Assembly: GCF_042731755.1 (NCBI RefSeq)
Contig: NZ_JBHWLR010000002.1
Coordinates: 248,001 to 312,000, forward strand
Reading direction: 5' to 3'
Length of the DNA: 64,000 bases
DNA from: Promicromonospora sp042731755
GTDB lineage: Bacteria > Actinomycetota > Actinomycetes > Actinomycetales > Cellulomonadaceae
Shown in pieces: positions 43,251 to 52,162 of the stretch. Position numbers and translations under genes: made by a program. The number at the start of each line of letters is the position of its first letter. Positions within the stretch are counted from its first letter, which is position 1. The notes beneath the pieces are model-generated. The model saw nothing but the letters and a program-made list of their open reading frames with translations, was not told the DNA's origin and searched no databases.

Positions 43251-43730
43251 TCAGAACTTCGTCATCGCGGCGACCGTGCGTTCGGCCGCCCGCCGCTCGG
43301 CGTCGGCGTCGCCGTCCACGCGGGCCTGCCACAGGTCGGACTTGGCGCGCAGGTACTCCAGGCGCACCGCGAGCCGGGCCAGCTCGGCCTCGACCCGGTC
43401 GGCGTGTGCGGCGAACAGCGCGGCCTCCTCGGCGGCGGCCGCGGCGTTCCCCGGGGTGAGCAGCGCCAGGTAGCGCCGCATCTCCTCGATCGGCACCCCG
43501 GCGCCGCGCAGGCAGGACAGCGCGTCCAGCGTCTCGACCACGGCCGGCCCGAACCGGCGGTGCCCGCTGTCCGGGTCGCGGTCTACGGGCCCGACGAGCC
43601 CGATCTGCTCGTAGTACCGCAGCGTCGACGCGCTCAGCCCGGTGCGCCGGGCGGCCTCCTGGATGGTGAGCGCCCGCGTCCGTACCGTCGTCGTGCCTGT
43701 ACCCCCGAGTTCGATGCCCCCACGTTCCAT
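43251..43730 (-). CDS. MerR-family regulator
   Basis: 159 residues from ATG 43730 (GGAGG very close, so the start may lie a little downstream). Winged-helix ALTIQEAARRTGLSASTLRYYEQIGLVGPVDRD at residues 20-50, then a dimerisation coiled coil. No metal-binding Cys, so it senses an organic or redox signal. It is upstream of the SDR gene. A pseudo-palindrome overlaps its own promoter. Confidence 0.9.
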   Translation of the reverse strand: MERGGIELGGTGTTTVRTRALTIQEAARRTGLSASTLRYYEQIGLVGPVDRDPDSGHRRFGPAVVETLDALSCLRGAGVPIEEMRRYLALLTPGNAAAAAEEAALFAAHADRVEAELARLAVRLEYLRAKSDLWQARVDGDADAERRAAERTVAAMTKF

Positions 43731-43747
43731 GCCTCCAGGTTCCGCTA

Positions 43748-43767
43748 CTTCGAGCGCTTGAGGTCAA
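43748..43767. promoter_or_regulatory. Candidate MerR operator and -35
   Basis: CTTCGAGCGCTTGAGG (43748-43763) is a 16-bp pseudo-palindrome (6 of 8 paired positions) next to TTGACC on the minus strand (43762-43767), 18 bp before the MerR start. Confidence 0.45.
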
Positions 43768-43907
43768 CCGTGGTGCCGGTCACGTCTCGTTCCTGTCACG
43801 CTCGGGTCCCACGGCGGGTTCGCCCTTGCCTCACCGGGACAGACACGGCAGAGTCTGGTGTGACGCACCTCACGACGGGGTGAGGCGCGTCGCCAAGGAG
43901 GTGTCCC

Positions 43908-44195
43908 ATGACGACCACCGAGTTCGCGACGCTGCGCCGTTCGATCGAGCAGCTGCGTCGGAGCGTCGCCGACGTGCGCGGCGCCTTCGGTGACGCGCCC
44001 GAGGTGCGGCGGCTGGTGAACGACCTGGAGCGGCTGGAGATCGACGCGGGCGAGCTCGCCGCGGCGCACCCCGCGCGGGGCGTCCCGGACCTGGTTCCCG
44101 AGCACGTCGTCGTGCCCGACACCCCGCTGGACGCTTCGATGTTCAGCGATGCCGACGACGAGGGGCTCGGCGGCTACCACGGCGACCGGTCGTGA
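43908..44195 (+). CDS. Small protein at the head of the sdh operon
   Basis: 95 residues from ATG 43908, with AAGGAGGTG. No membrane segment; helical N-terminus with heptad-like hydrophobics, acidic C-terminus. A small conserved protein commonly precedes the Sdh1-type operon in mycobacteria, and this may be the counterpart. GTGA overlap with SdhC. Confidence 0.65.
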   Translation: MTTTEFATLRRSIEQLRRSVADVRGAFGDAPEVRRLVNDLERLEIDAGELAAAHPARGVPDLVPEHVVVPDTPLDASMFSDADDEGLGGYHGDRS

Positions 44196-45016
44196 CGACG
44201 ACGGCGCGTGGTGTCGGCGCGCACGGCGTCGACACCCCGGGGCGTGCCGCGGTCGGCGCCCGCACGCTGCGCACGGACCGGTGGTGGCTCGCGCCCGCGG
44301 CGACGGCGGCCGGCCTGCTGGTCTTCGTCGTCTACGCCACCGCGCGGGCGTTCGAGCAGGCGTACTTCTTCGCGGACGAGCGCTACCTGACGCCGTTCTA
44401 CTCGCCGTGCGTGTCGCTCGGCTGCGCGTCCGCACCGGGCTCGTCGCACTTCGGCATGTTCCTGCCCGACAACCCGCTGATCCCGTACGCGGCCCTCAGC
44501 CTGCCGTTCCTGCTGGGCTTCCGGCTGACCTGCTACTACTACCGCAAGGCGTACTACCGGTCGTTCTGGCTCGCCCCGGCGGCGTGCGCGGTGCCCGAGC
44601 CGCACGCGCGGCAGACCGGCGAGACCCGCTTCCCGCTCGTCATGCAGAACGTGCACCGCTACTTCTTCTACGTCGCGGTGCTGGTCTCGCTGGTCAACAC
44701 CTACGACGCGCTCATCGCGTTCCGGCATCCCGACGACGGGTTCGTCGTGGGTGTCGGCAACCTGGTGCTGCTGGCGAACGTCGCGCTGCTGTGGTGCTAC
44801 ACGGCGTCCTGCCACTCGTGCCGGCACGTGATGGGCGGCCGCCTCACGCACTTCTCGAAGCACCCGGTCCGCTACTGGTTCTGGACCCGGATCTCCGCGC
44901 TCAACACGCGGCACATGTTCTTCGCCTGGATCACGCTCGCGTCGCTGATCCTCACGGACCTGTACGTGACGCTCGTCGCGCGCGGGACGATCACGGACCT
45001 CCGCCTCATCGGATAA
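44192..45016 (+). CDS. sdhC: Succinate dehydrogenase membrane subunit (Sdh1-type SdhC)
   Basis: 274 residues from GTG 44192. Five or so membrane segments; His155 (QNVHRYFFY) and His241 (NTRHMFF) are candidate heme or quinone ligands. The longer, single-gene membrane anchor is the Sdh1 type of actinobacteria. The cluster C202, C207-H208, C210, H212 (CYTASCHSCRH) at a membrane edge is notable because mycobacterial Sdh1 has a Rieske-type centre in this subunit. It anchors SdhAB and passes electrons to menaquinone. Confidence 0.85.
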   Translation: MTTTARGVGAHGVDTPGRAAVGARTLRTDRWWLAPAATAAGLLVFVVYATARAFEQAYFFADERYLTPFYSPCVSLGCASAPGSSHFGMFLPDNPLIPYAALSLPFLLGFRLTCYYYRKAYYRSFWLAPAACAVPEPHARQTGETRFPLVMQNVHRYFFYVAVLVSLVNTYDALIAFRHPDDGFVVGVGNLVLLANVALLWCYTASCHSCRHVMGGRLTHFSKHPVRYWFWTRISALNTRHMFFAWITLASLILTDLYVTLVARGTITDLRLIG

Positions 45017-45062
45017 CCGCCTCGTCGGAAACCGCACGGCCCGTCGGAGAGGAAGCCCGGCC

Positions 45063-47099
45063 TTGACCGAGATCGAACGACACGACTACGACGTCCTCGT
45101 GATCGGCGCGGGCGGCGCGGGGCTGCGGGCCGCGATCGAGGCCCGCGAGCGCGGGCTGCGCACCGCGATCGTCTGCAAGTCGCTGTTCGGCAAGGCGCAC
45201 ACCGTGATGGCCGAGGGCGGCTGCGCGGCGGCCATGGGCAACGTCAACGAGCACGACTCCTGGCAGGTGCACTTCCGCGACACGATGCGCGGCGGCAAGT
45301 TCCTGAACAGCTGGCGGATGGCGGAGCTGCACGCGAAGGAGGCGCCGGACCGGGTCTGGGAGCTGGAGACCTACGGCGCGCTGTTCGACCGCACGCCCGA
45401 CGGCCGGATCAGCCAGCGCCACTTCGGCGGGCACACCTACCCGCGGCTCGCGCACGTCGGCGACCGGACCGGGCTGGAGCTGCTGCGCACCCTCCAGCAG
45501 CGCATCGTCGCGCTGCAGCAGGAGGACCACGCCGCCACCGGCGACTACGAGGCGCGGCTGCGGGTGTTCGCCGAGTGCACGATCACCGAGCTGCTCACCG
45601 ACCCCGAGGCGGGCACCGAGCACCACGGCGCCGTCGCCGGGGCGTTCGGCTACTGGCGCGAGTCGGGCCGGCACGTCCTGTTCTCCGCGCCCGCCGTGGT
45701 GCTGGCCACGGGCGGGATCGGCAAGTCCTTCCAGGTCACGTCCAACTCGTGGGAGTACACGGGCGACGGCCACGCCCTGGCCCTGCGGGCGGGCGCAAGC
45801 CTCATCGACATGGAGTTCGTCCAGTTCCACCCCACCGGGATGGTCTGGCCGCCCAGCGTCAAGGGCATCCTCGTGACCGAGGGCGTGCGCGGCGACGGCG
45901 GCGTGCTGCGCAACTCCGACGGCGAGCGGTTCATGTTCGGGTACGTGCCGGACGTGTTCAAGGGCCAGTACGCCCAGTCCGAGGACGAGGCCGACCGCTG
46001 GTACGACGACCAGGAGAACAACCGCCGCACGCCCGACCTGCTGCCCCGCGACGAGGTGGCCCGCGCCATCAACACCGAGGTCAAGGAGGGCCGCGGCTCG
46101 CCCCACGGCGGCGTCTACCTCGACATCGCCAGCCGCATGCCCGCCGACGAGATCCGGCGGCGCCTGCCCTCGATGTACCACCAGTTCAAGGAGCTGGCCG
46201 ACGTCGACATCACGGCCGAGCAGATGGAGGTCGGCCCCACCTGCCACTACGTGATGGGCGGCATCGCCGTGGACCCCGACACCGGGCAGTCCCGCGTGCC
46301 CGGGCTGTTCGCGGCGGGGGAGTGCGCCGGCGGGATGCACGGCTCCAACCGCCTCGGCGGCAACTCGCTGTCCGACCTGCTGGTGTTCGGCCGGCGCGCG
46401 GGGCTCGGCGCGGCCGACTACGTCGTCGGCCTGGACCGCCGGCCCGCCGTCCGGGACGCGGACGTCGCCGCGGCGGCCGCGATGACGCTCGCGCCGTTCG
46501 AGGCGCACCCGGCCGCTGCCGGCGGCGAGAACCCGTACACGCTGCACGCCGAGCTGCAGCGTGTGATGAACGACCTCGTCGGTATCATCCGCACGGAGGC
46601 CGAGGTCGTCTCCGCGCTCGACCGGCTCGCCGAGCTGCGGGCCCGGGTGCACGACGTCGTCGTCGAGGGCCACCGCCAGTACAACCCCGGCTGGCACCTG
46701 GCGCTGGACCTGCGCAACATGCTCATGGTCAGCGAGGCCGTCGCGTCCTCCGCCCTGCTGCGCACCGAGAGCCGCGGCGGCCACACCCGCGAGGACCACC
46801 CCGGGCTCGACGCCGAGTGGCGGCACCGGGTGCTGGTCACGCACTGCGTGCGCGACGGCTCCGGGCTCGGTACCGGGGCAGCGGTGGTGCCGCGGACCGC
46901 CGTCGAACCCGCCGAGCGCGAACCCATGCGCCCGGACCTGCTCGCGCTGTTCGACCTGTCCGAGCTGGAGAAGTACTACACGCCGGCCGAGCTGGCGGGG
47001 CATCCCGACGCGGGGCATCCCGACGCGGGGCACCCCGAGGCCGGGCAGCCTGACGTCGGGCCGTCCGCAGTGCTGCACCCCGAGGGAGGAACGGCATGA
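45063..47099 (+). CDS. sdhA: Succinate dehydrogenase flavoprotein subunit
   Basis: 678 residues from TTG 45063 (GAGAGGAAG upstream). FAD fold VLVIGAGGAGLRAAIEARERG; covalent FAD His46 in KAHTVMAEGG; active-site regions FHPTGM, HYVMGGIAVD and LFAAGECAGGMHGSNRLGGNSL. It oxidises succinate to fumarate in the TCA cycle. The C-terminus carries four 15-bp repeats (GHPDA-type), a tail not found in ordinary SdhA. ATGA overlap with sdhB. Confidence 0.95.
   Translation: MTEIERHDYDVLVIGAGGAGLRAAIEARERGLRTAIVCKSLFGKAHTVMAEGGCAAAMGNVNEHDSWQVHFRDTMRGGKFLNSWRMAELHAKEAPDRVWELETYGALFDRTPDGRISQRHFGGHTYPRLAHVGDRTGLELLRTLQQRIVALQQEDHAATGDYEARLRVFAECTITELLTDPEAGTEHHGAVAGAFGYWRESGRHVLFSAPAVVLATGGIGKSFQVTSNSWEYTGDGHALALRAGASLIDMEFVQFHPTGMVWPPSVKGILVTEGVRGDGGVLRNSDGERFMFGYVPDVFKGQYAQSEDEADRWYDDQENNRRTPDLLPRDEVARAINTEVKEGRGSPHGGVYLDIASRMPADEIRRRLPSMYHQFKELADVDITAEQMEVGPTCHYVMGGIAVDPDTGQSRVPGLFAAGECAGGMHGSNRLGGNSLSDLLVFGRRAGLGAADYVVGLDRRPAVRDADVAAAAAMTLAPFEAHPAAAGGENPYTLHAELQRVMNDLVGIIRTEAEVVSALDRLAELRARVHDVVVEGHRQYNPGWHLALDLRNMLMVSEAVASSALLRTESRGGHTREDHPGLDAEWRHRVLVTHCVRDGSGLGTGAAVVPRTAVEPAEREPMRPDLLALFDLSELEKYYTPAELAGHPDAGHPDAGHPEAGQPDVGPSAVLHPEGGTA
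46998..47057 (+). repeat. 15-bp in-frame tandem repeat (4 units) in sdhA
   Basis: GGGCATCCCGACGCG at 46998 and 47013 (identical), then variants at 47028 and 47043, encoding GHPDA, GHPDA, GHPEA, GQPDV at the SdhA C-terminus. Confidence 0.95.
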
Positions 47100-47848
47100 G
47101 CTACAAGGGACGCTTCCGGGTCTGGCGCGGGGACGCGTCCGGCGGGGCGCTCGCGGACTTCGAGGTGGAGGTCAACGAGGGCGAGGTCGTGCTCGACGTG
47201 CTGCACCGGATCCAGGCCACGCAGGCGCCCGACCTCGCGGTGCGGTGGAACTGCAAGGCGGGCAAGTGCGGGTCGTGCTCGGCCGAGATCGACGGGCGCC
47301 CGCGGCTGCTGTGCATGACGCGGATGTCGGTGTTCGCGCCCACCGACGTGGTCACCGTGACGCCGATGCGGACCTTCCCGGTGCTGCGCGACCTCGTGAC
47401 GGACGTGTCGTTCAACTACGCCAAGGCGCGCGAGGTCCCGTCGTTCACGCCGCCGGACGGCCTGGCGCCGGGCGAGTACCGGATGGCGCAGGTCGACGTC
47501 GAGCGCTCGCAGGAGTTCCGCAAGTGCATCGAGTGCTTCCTGTGCCAGGACACGTGCCACGTGGTGCGCGACCACGACGAGAACAAGGAGGCGTTCGCCG
47601 GCCCGCGGTTCCTGATGCGGGTCGCCGAGCTCGAGATGCACCCGCTCGACGTCGCCGACCGGGTGCCCGCCGCGCAGGACGAGCACGGCCTGGGCCGCTG
47701 CAACATCACCAAGTGCTGCACCGAGGTGTGCCCCGAGGGGATCAAGATCACCGACAACGCCCTCATCCCGATGAAGGAGCGGGTGGCGGACCGGCGCTAC
47801 GACCCCCTCGTGTGGCTGGGTCGGACGATCTCGCGGCGGCGCGACTGA
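47096..47848 (+). CDS. sdhB: Succinate dehydrogenase iron-sulfur subunit
   Basis: 250 residues from ATG 47096. [2Fe-2S] ligands in NCKAGKCGSCSAEI and a later Cys; [4Fe-4S] in CIECFLCQDTC; third cluster in CNITKCCTEVCPEG. All ligands are present, so the electron chain from FAD to the membrane subunit is intact. Its 3' end overlaps the convergent SARP gene by 86 bp. Confidence 0.95.
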   Translation: MSYKGRFRVWRGDASGGALADFEVEVNEGEVVLDVLHRIQATQAPDLAVRWNCKAGKCGSCSAEIDGRPRLLCMTRMSVFAPTDVVTVTPMRTFPVLRDLVTDVSFNYAKAREVPSFTPPDGLAPGEYRMAQVDVERSQEFRKCIECFLCQDTCHVVRDHDENKEAFAGPRFLMRVAELEMHPLDVADRVPAAQDEHGLGRCNITKCCTEVCPEGIKITDNALIPMKERVADRRYDPLVWLGRTISRRRD

Positions 47849-50800
47849 CCTGGTCGGTGGCCCGGGCAAGCTCTGTGCGGATCGCGGCGACGCCGCCGAG
47901 CCCGAGCTCGACGGACTGGTCCAGGCACTCCTGCCAGGCGTCGCGCGCCTCCGTCCAGCGGCCGGCCTCGCCGAGCAGGACGGCGAGCCGGCGCTCGGCC
48001 GCCACCAGGTCCTGTCGCATGTCGAACTTCCGGAACCGGACCGCCGCCTCCTGGTAGCAGACGATCGCCCGCCCCGGGTCGCCCAGGGCGGTGTGCACGT
48101 GGCCGAGCGTGTCCCAGACGACGGCGCGGGTGGTCGGGTTGTCGCGGTCGTTCAGCATCCCCAGGGCCCGCTCGGCCAGCGGCAGAGCCCGGTCGAGGTC
48201 GCCGGAGTGCGCCAGGGCCCACGCGAGGATGTTCAGCGCGTGGGCCTCGTGGAAGGGGTCGCCGGAGCGGCGGCCGTGCACGAGCGCCTGCTCCGCCTGG
48301 CGCACCGCCTCGTCGTGCCGCCCCCAGCGCACCAGGTCGCCGGCGTAGCCGTGGTGGGCGAGCTGGAGCCCGCGCACGTCGCCCAGCTCGGCGGCCAGGT
48401 CGACGGTGCGGCGCCGCAGCTCCTCGCACTCCCTGCGGCGCCCCGCGGCCGCGGCCACCGCCGCGAGGTACCGGGTGCACCACAGCTCCGCCCGGCGGTC
48501 CCGGACCTCGACCGCGACGTCGCGAGCCGCGACCAGCACCGTCCACAGCGCGTCGCGCTGCTCCGCGTGGTGGGACAGCGTGCTGTACAGGGCCCAGACC
48601 AGGGACAGCAGCTCGCCGGGGAACCCGTGCTCGCGGGCCGCCGTCACGACGGCGAACAGGACGGTCCGCTCGGCGTGGAACCAGGCGGCCGGCTCCTCGT
48701 CCGGCACCCGGACGGGGCCGGGGTCCCGGACGAACTCCTGGCGCACGCGGGCGGGCCACCGGCGGCGGTCCATCTCCAGCGCGACGCCCAGGTACCAGGC
48801 CGTCACGCGCCCGACGGCGGCGTCCCGCCACTCCTGCGTCTCGTCCTCCCGCGCCCGCTCGCGGGCGTACTCCGCCACGAGGTCGTGCATCGCGAACCGG
48901 CCGGGCGCGTGCTCCGTCACGAGGTTCACGCGGACGAGCTCGGCCAGCGCGCGGCCTGCGGCGTCGTCCCCGGGGCCTTCCCCGTCGTCGTTCCTGGCGC
49001 CGTCCCCGTCCCCGTCAGAGCCTCCGTCGTCGTCCCCGACGCCGCCGTCGGGGTCGCCGTACAGGGCCGCCAGCGCGGACCCTGCGACGTCCGGCCCGGG
49101 ATGGACCCCGAGCAGCCGGAACAGGCGCGCCGCCGCGGGGGTCAGCGCCCGGTACGACGTGGCGAACACGCTGCGGACGTCGGCCATCGCGTCGTCGTCG
49201 CCCAGCGTGTCCAGCCGGGCGCCGCCGTCCGCCAGCTCGTCGGCGACCGCCGACAGCGGGAATCCCGGCCGGGCCAGCACCCGGGCCGCGGCGATCACGA
49301 CGGCCAGCGGCAGGCCGGCGCACCGCTCCACGATCCGGCGCGCGGCCTCCGGCTCGGCCGCGCAGCGCTCCGCGCCGACCCGCAGCGCGAGCAGGTCGAG
49401 CCCCTCGGCGGGTGTCAGGGTGCCCAGCGCGACCCGCGCGGCGCCCAGGCCCGTCAGGGTGGCGCGGCTCGTGACCACGGCGACGCCCGGCCCGGACCCG
49501 GGCAGGAGCGGCGCCACCTGGTCGGCGTCGCGGGCGTTGTCCAGCACCACGAGCAGCCGCCGTCCCGCGACGACGCCCCGGTACAGCGCGAGCAGGGCGT
49601 CCTCCGCCGCCGGGACGCGGCCCTTGGCCACGCCCAGGGCCTCCAGGAACGCCCGCACCACCGTGCCCGGCGGCACCGGCGCCGACGTCGGGTCGAAGCC
49701 CCGCAGGTTCGCGTAGAGCTGCCCGTCGGGGAACCGGCCCGACACCCGGTGCGCCCAGTGCAGCGCGGTCGCGGTCTTGCCGACGCCGCCCGCGCCGTCG
49801 AGCACCGCGACCCGGGGCGCGCCGTCGTCCGCGAGGAACGCGTCGAGCCCGGCGAGCGCGGCCGCGCGGCCGCTGAACGCCAGGGGACCCAGCGGGAGCT
49901 GGCGCGGGACCCGGCCGGGCTCCTCGGCCGGTCGGACGGCGGCGTCTGCGCCGGCGGACTCTGCGCCGGCGAACGCTGGGCTTGCGAACGCTGGGCCTGC
50001 GAACGCTGGGCCTGCGGACTCTGCGTCTGCGCTCTTCGAGCCGGCGGTATCCGTGCCTGCGATCTGCTGGCCTGCGATCTGCGTGCCTGCGATGTCCCGG
50101 CGCAGCCGCCGGATCGCCGCCCCGGGCCCGATGCCCAGCTCGTCGGCGAGCGTCCGCTCCAGCCGCGCGGCCGCGTCGAGGGCCTCGGCGGGCCGCCCGG
50201 TCCGGGCCAGCGCCGTCATGAGGTGCCCCCAGAAGCGCTCCTGCAGCGGGTACCGGTCCGTGAGCTCGCGCAGCTCCGCGACGAGGGCGTCGTCCGGCGT
50301 CGCGAGGTCGATCTCGATCCGGCGGGCCAGCCCCGCCAGGCGCTGCTCCTCCAGCCGCGGACCCTCGACCGCGTGCAGGAGCTCGGAGGCGACCCCGTCG
50401 AACGGCGCGCCGCGCCACAGGCCCAGCGCGTCGGCCAGGCGCCGGCGCTCCGCGGCCGGGGCCTCGCCGGGCCGGGGCTGGACGAGCCCCGCGAACGACG
50501 CGACGTCCACCCGCGTGGCGGGAAGGGCGAGCCGGTACCCACCCGGTTCGGTCTCGATCACGGCGTCGCCCAGGACGGACCGCAGCCTGCGGACCAGCAC
50601 CTGCAGCGACCCCTGCGGGGAGGCGGGCAGCTCCTCGCCCCAGACGACGTCGACCAGGCGCTCCACGGACACGGGCGCGCCCGCGCCGACGGCCAGCCCG
50701 GCCAGGAGGGCCCGCAGCCGGCCCGGCAGGCGCACCTCCGCGCCGTCGACCACGACGGCGAACGGGCCCAGCACGGAGACCGTGACCGCGGGCTCGTGCC

Positions 50801-50897
50801 CGTCGTCCATCTGCGTCCCGTCCTGCTGCATCCCGTCCTGCCGTGTCCCGTCCTGCCGCATCCCGTCCCGCACCGTCGCGCCCCCCGTCCCGGCCAT
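47763..50897 (-). CDS. AfsR/SARP-family regulator with STAND ATPase (second)
   Basis: 1044 residues if started at ATG 50897 (GTG 50787, at VTVSVLGPF, is an alternative). A DNA-binding domain follows a repeat-coded leader, then BTAD, then about ten pentads starting AG (AGTQI, AGQQI, AGPAF...), then the ATPase with P-loop DGAGGVGKTATALHWAH near residue 370 and LLVVLDNARDADQVAPLLPG, a winged-helix and TPR-like repeats. It should activate transcription, target unknown. The C-terminus (about 28 residues) reads over the end of sdhB. Confidence 0.9.
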   Translation of the reverse strand: MAGTGGATVRDGMRQDGTRQDGMQQDGTQMDDGHEPAVTVSVLGPFAVVVDGAEVRLPGRLRALLAGLAVGAGAPVSVERLVDVVWGEELPASPQGSLQVLVRRLRSVLGDAVIETEPGGYRLALPATRVDVASFAGLVQPRPGEAPAAERRRLADALGLWRGAPFDGVASELLHAVEGPRLEEQRLAGLARRIEIDLATPDDALVAELRELTDRYPLQERFWGHLMTALARTGRPAEALDAAARLERTLADELGIGPGAAIRRLRRDIAGTQIAGQQIAGTDTAGSKSADAESAGPAFAGPAFASPAFAGAESAGADAAVRPAEEPGRVPRQLPLGPLAFSGRAAALAGLDAFLADDGAPRVAVLDGAGGVGKTATALHWAHRVSGRFPDGQLYANLRGFDPTSAPVPPGTVVRAFLEALGVAKGRVPAAEDALLALYRGVVAGRRLLVVLDNARDADQVAPLLPGSGPGVAVVTSRATLTGLGAARVALGTLTPAEGLDLLALRVGAERCAAEPEAARRIVERCAGLPLAVVIAAARVLARPGFPLSAVADELADGGARLDTLGDDDAMADVRSVFATSYRALTPAAARLFRLLGVHPGPDVAGSALAALYGDPDGGVGDDDGGSDGDGDGARNDDGEGPGDDAAGRALAELVRVNLVTEHAPGRFAMHDLVAEYARERAREDETQEWRDAAVGRVTAWYLGVALEMDRRRWPARVRQEFVRDPGPVRVPDEEPAAWFHAERTVLFAVVTAAREHGFPGELLSLVWALYSTLSHHAEQRDALWTVLVAARDVAVEVRDRRAELWCTRYLAAVAAAAGRRRECEELRRRTVDLAAELGDVRGLQLAHHGYAGDLVRWGRHDEAVRQAEQALVHGRRSGDPFHEAHALNILAWALAHSGDLDRALPLAERALGMLNDRDNPTTRAVVWDTLGHVHTALGDPGRAIVCYQEAAVRFRKFDMRQDLVAAERRLAVLLGEAGRWTEARDAWQECLDQSVELGLGGVAAIRTELARATDQVSRAAARSSDPATRGGRSAGPPPAPSSG
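49941..50097. repeat. 15-bp periodic in-frame repeat in SARP 2 (about ten units)
   Basis: Degenerate 15-bp units, best preserved as GCGAACGCTGGGCCT-type copies near 49972-50020, encode AGxxx pentads between BTAD and the ATPase. Confidence 0.9.
50813..50875. repeat. 15-bp in-frame repeat at the N-terminus of SARP 2
   Basis: Four CCCGTCCTGCCGCAT-type units on the plus strand; the coding strand reads GMRQD, GTRQD, GMQQD, GTQMD before the DNA-binding domain. Confidence 0.9.
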
Positions 50898-50904
50898 CCT
50901 GCCG

Positions 50905-50942
50905 GGTCGGGCTCCCGACCGACAGGTGAAAGCAGTTTGAAA
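50905..50942. promoter_or_regulatory. Palindrome and phased TGAAA repeats in the SARP 2 / winged-helix gene gap
   Basis: GGTCGGG-CT-CCCGACC (50905-50920) is a perfect inverted repeat eight bases before the SARP start. GGTGAAA (50925-50931) and TTTGAAA (50936-50942) are heptamers 11 bp apart, a spacing used by SARP proteins. Confidence 0.5.
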
Positions 50943-51001
50943 CCGCCACGGCGTGGAATGGGCGGTGACGCCGAGATCCGGCGTCCTGCAGGAGGGTGCC
51001 G

Positions 51002-52162
51002 ATGCTACGGATCCACTTCACCGCCGAGGACCTGCTGCGGGTCCGGCTCGCCCCTGGGCCCGACCCGCTGTGGGAGGCCGTGCTCAGCGCGCACCAGGTC
51101 AACCAGCCGGGCGGACCGCTGGTCTTCGCCGAGTGGCGCTCCCGCGTGGTGTCCGGGATGTCGTGGGAGGCGCGCTCCTACCTGCGGCTCACGCCGCCGC
51201 GGGGGTACACGCCCGACTTCCTCACGCCCGCCGGCGGCACCACCGAGCTCGGGGCCGGCCTGGAGACGGTGCTGAGCACGCCGTCCGCCCGGTTCCGGGA
51301 CGAGCTGGAGCTCCTGGGCGGGCAGCGCGACGTGCCGCGCTGGGCACTCGACCTCGCGCGCTCGGCGCCCGCCCGGCGGCGGCTGGAGCGGGCCACCCAG
51401 GCCTACCACGACCAGGCGCTCGCGCCGTACTGGTCCGCGATCCGCACCGCGGTGGAGGCCGACGTCGCCGCGCACGTGCGCACCCTGACCGGCGGCGGCA
51501 CGGCGGCCCTGCTCGGCTCGCTGCACCCGTCCGTCACCTGGCGGGACCCGGTGCTCCGCGTCGAGACCGCGGCCGACCGGGACGTCTACCTCGAGGGCCG
51601 GGGGATCACGCTGCAGCCGGCGTTCTTCTGCTGGCGCGCGCCGATCTCGCTGGCCGACCCGGGCCTCGCGCCCGTGCTCGTGTACCCGGTGCCGCACCGG
51701 CTGTCCTGGCTCCGCCCGGCGGGCGGCGGGCGGCACGACCGGGCGCTGGCCGCGCTCCTCGGCCGGACGCGCGCGGCCGCGCTGGCGGCCCTGACCTACG
51801 GCGCGAGCACGAGCGAGCTGGCGCGGCACATCGGCGTCTCCGCGCCGTCGGCCTCGGAGCACGCGTCCGTGCTGCGCGACGCCGGGCTGATCGCGTCGCG
51901 GCGGGAGCGCAACAGTGTGTGGCACACCCTGACGCCGCTCGGTCAGGCGGTGCTCGACGGCGACCGGGTGCTGCCGGTCGTCCAGCGGCCTTCGGCATCG
52001 GCTGGGTCGGCGTCGGCGTCGGCGTCGGCGCGGGCGTCGGCGGGGGCGCGGGCGTCGGCGGGGGCGCCGCGCGCGGCGTCGGCGGCTGCGAGCTTGGCGA
52101 GGATCCCGGGGACCTCGTCCGTGCGGCCCAGGGCGCGCAGCTCCTCGGCGCACGCCCGGTAG
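51002..52162 (+). CDS. ArsR-like winged-helix regulator (DUF5937-type)
   Basis: 386 residues from ATG 51002 with GGAGG six bases upstream. A long N-terminal domain (LRIHFTAEDLLRVRLAPGPDPLWE...) precedes a C-terminal winged helix (YGASTSELARHIGVSAPSASEHASVLRDAGLIASRRERNSVWHTLTPLG), the DUF5937 architecture. The family normally ends soon after LTPLG; here about 70 low-complexity residues (SASASARASAG...) follow, read through a GCGTCG-rich repeat over the end of the convergent SARP gene. The natural end was probably near 51960. Confidence 0.78.
   Translation: MLRIHFTAEDLLRVRLAPGPDPLWEAVLSAHQVNQPGGPLVFAEWRSRVVSGMSWEARSYLRLTPPRGYTPDFLTPAGGTTELGAGLETVLSTPSARFRDELELLGGQRDVPRWALDLARSAPARRRLERATQAYHDQALAPYWSAIRTAVEADVAAHVRTLTGGGTAALLGSLHPSVTWRDPVLRVETAADRDVYLEGRGITLQPAFFCWRAPISLADPGLAPVLVYPVPHRLSWLRPAGGGRHDRALAALLGRTRAAALAALTYGASTSELARHIGVSAPSASEHASVLRDAGLIASRRERNSVWHTLTPLGQAVLDGDRVLPVVQRPSASAGSASASASARASAGARASAGAPRAASAAASLARIPGTSSVRPRARSSSAHAR

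Noticed and set aside
47845..48831. Separate small gene inside the 3' part of SARP 2
   Set aside because: Another frame of the same strand, Arg/Gly-rich without motifs; the TPR-like SARP frame is continuous through it.
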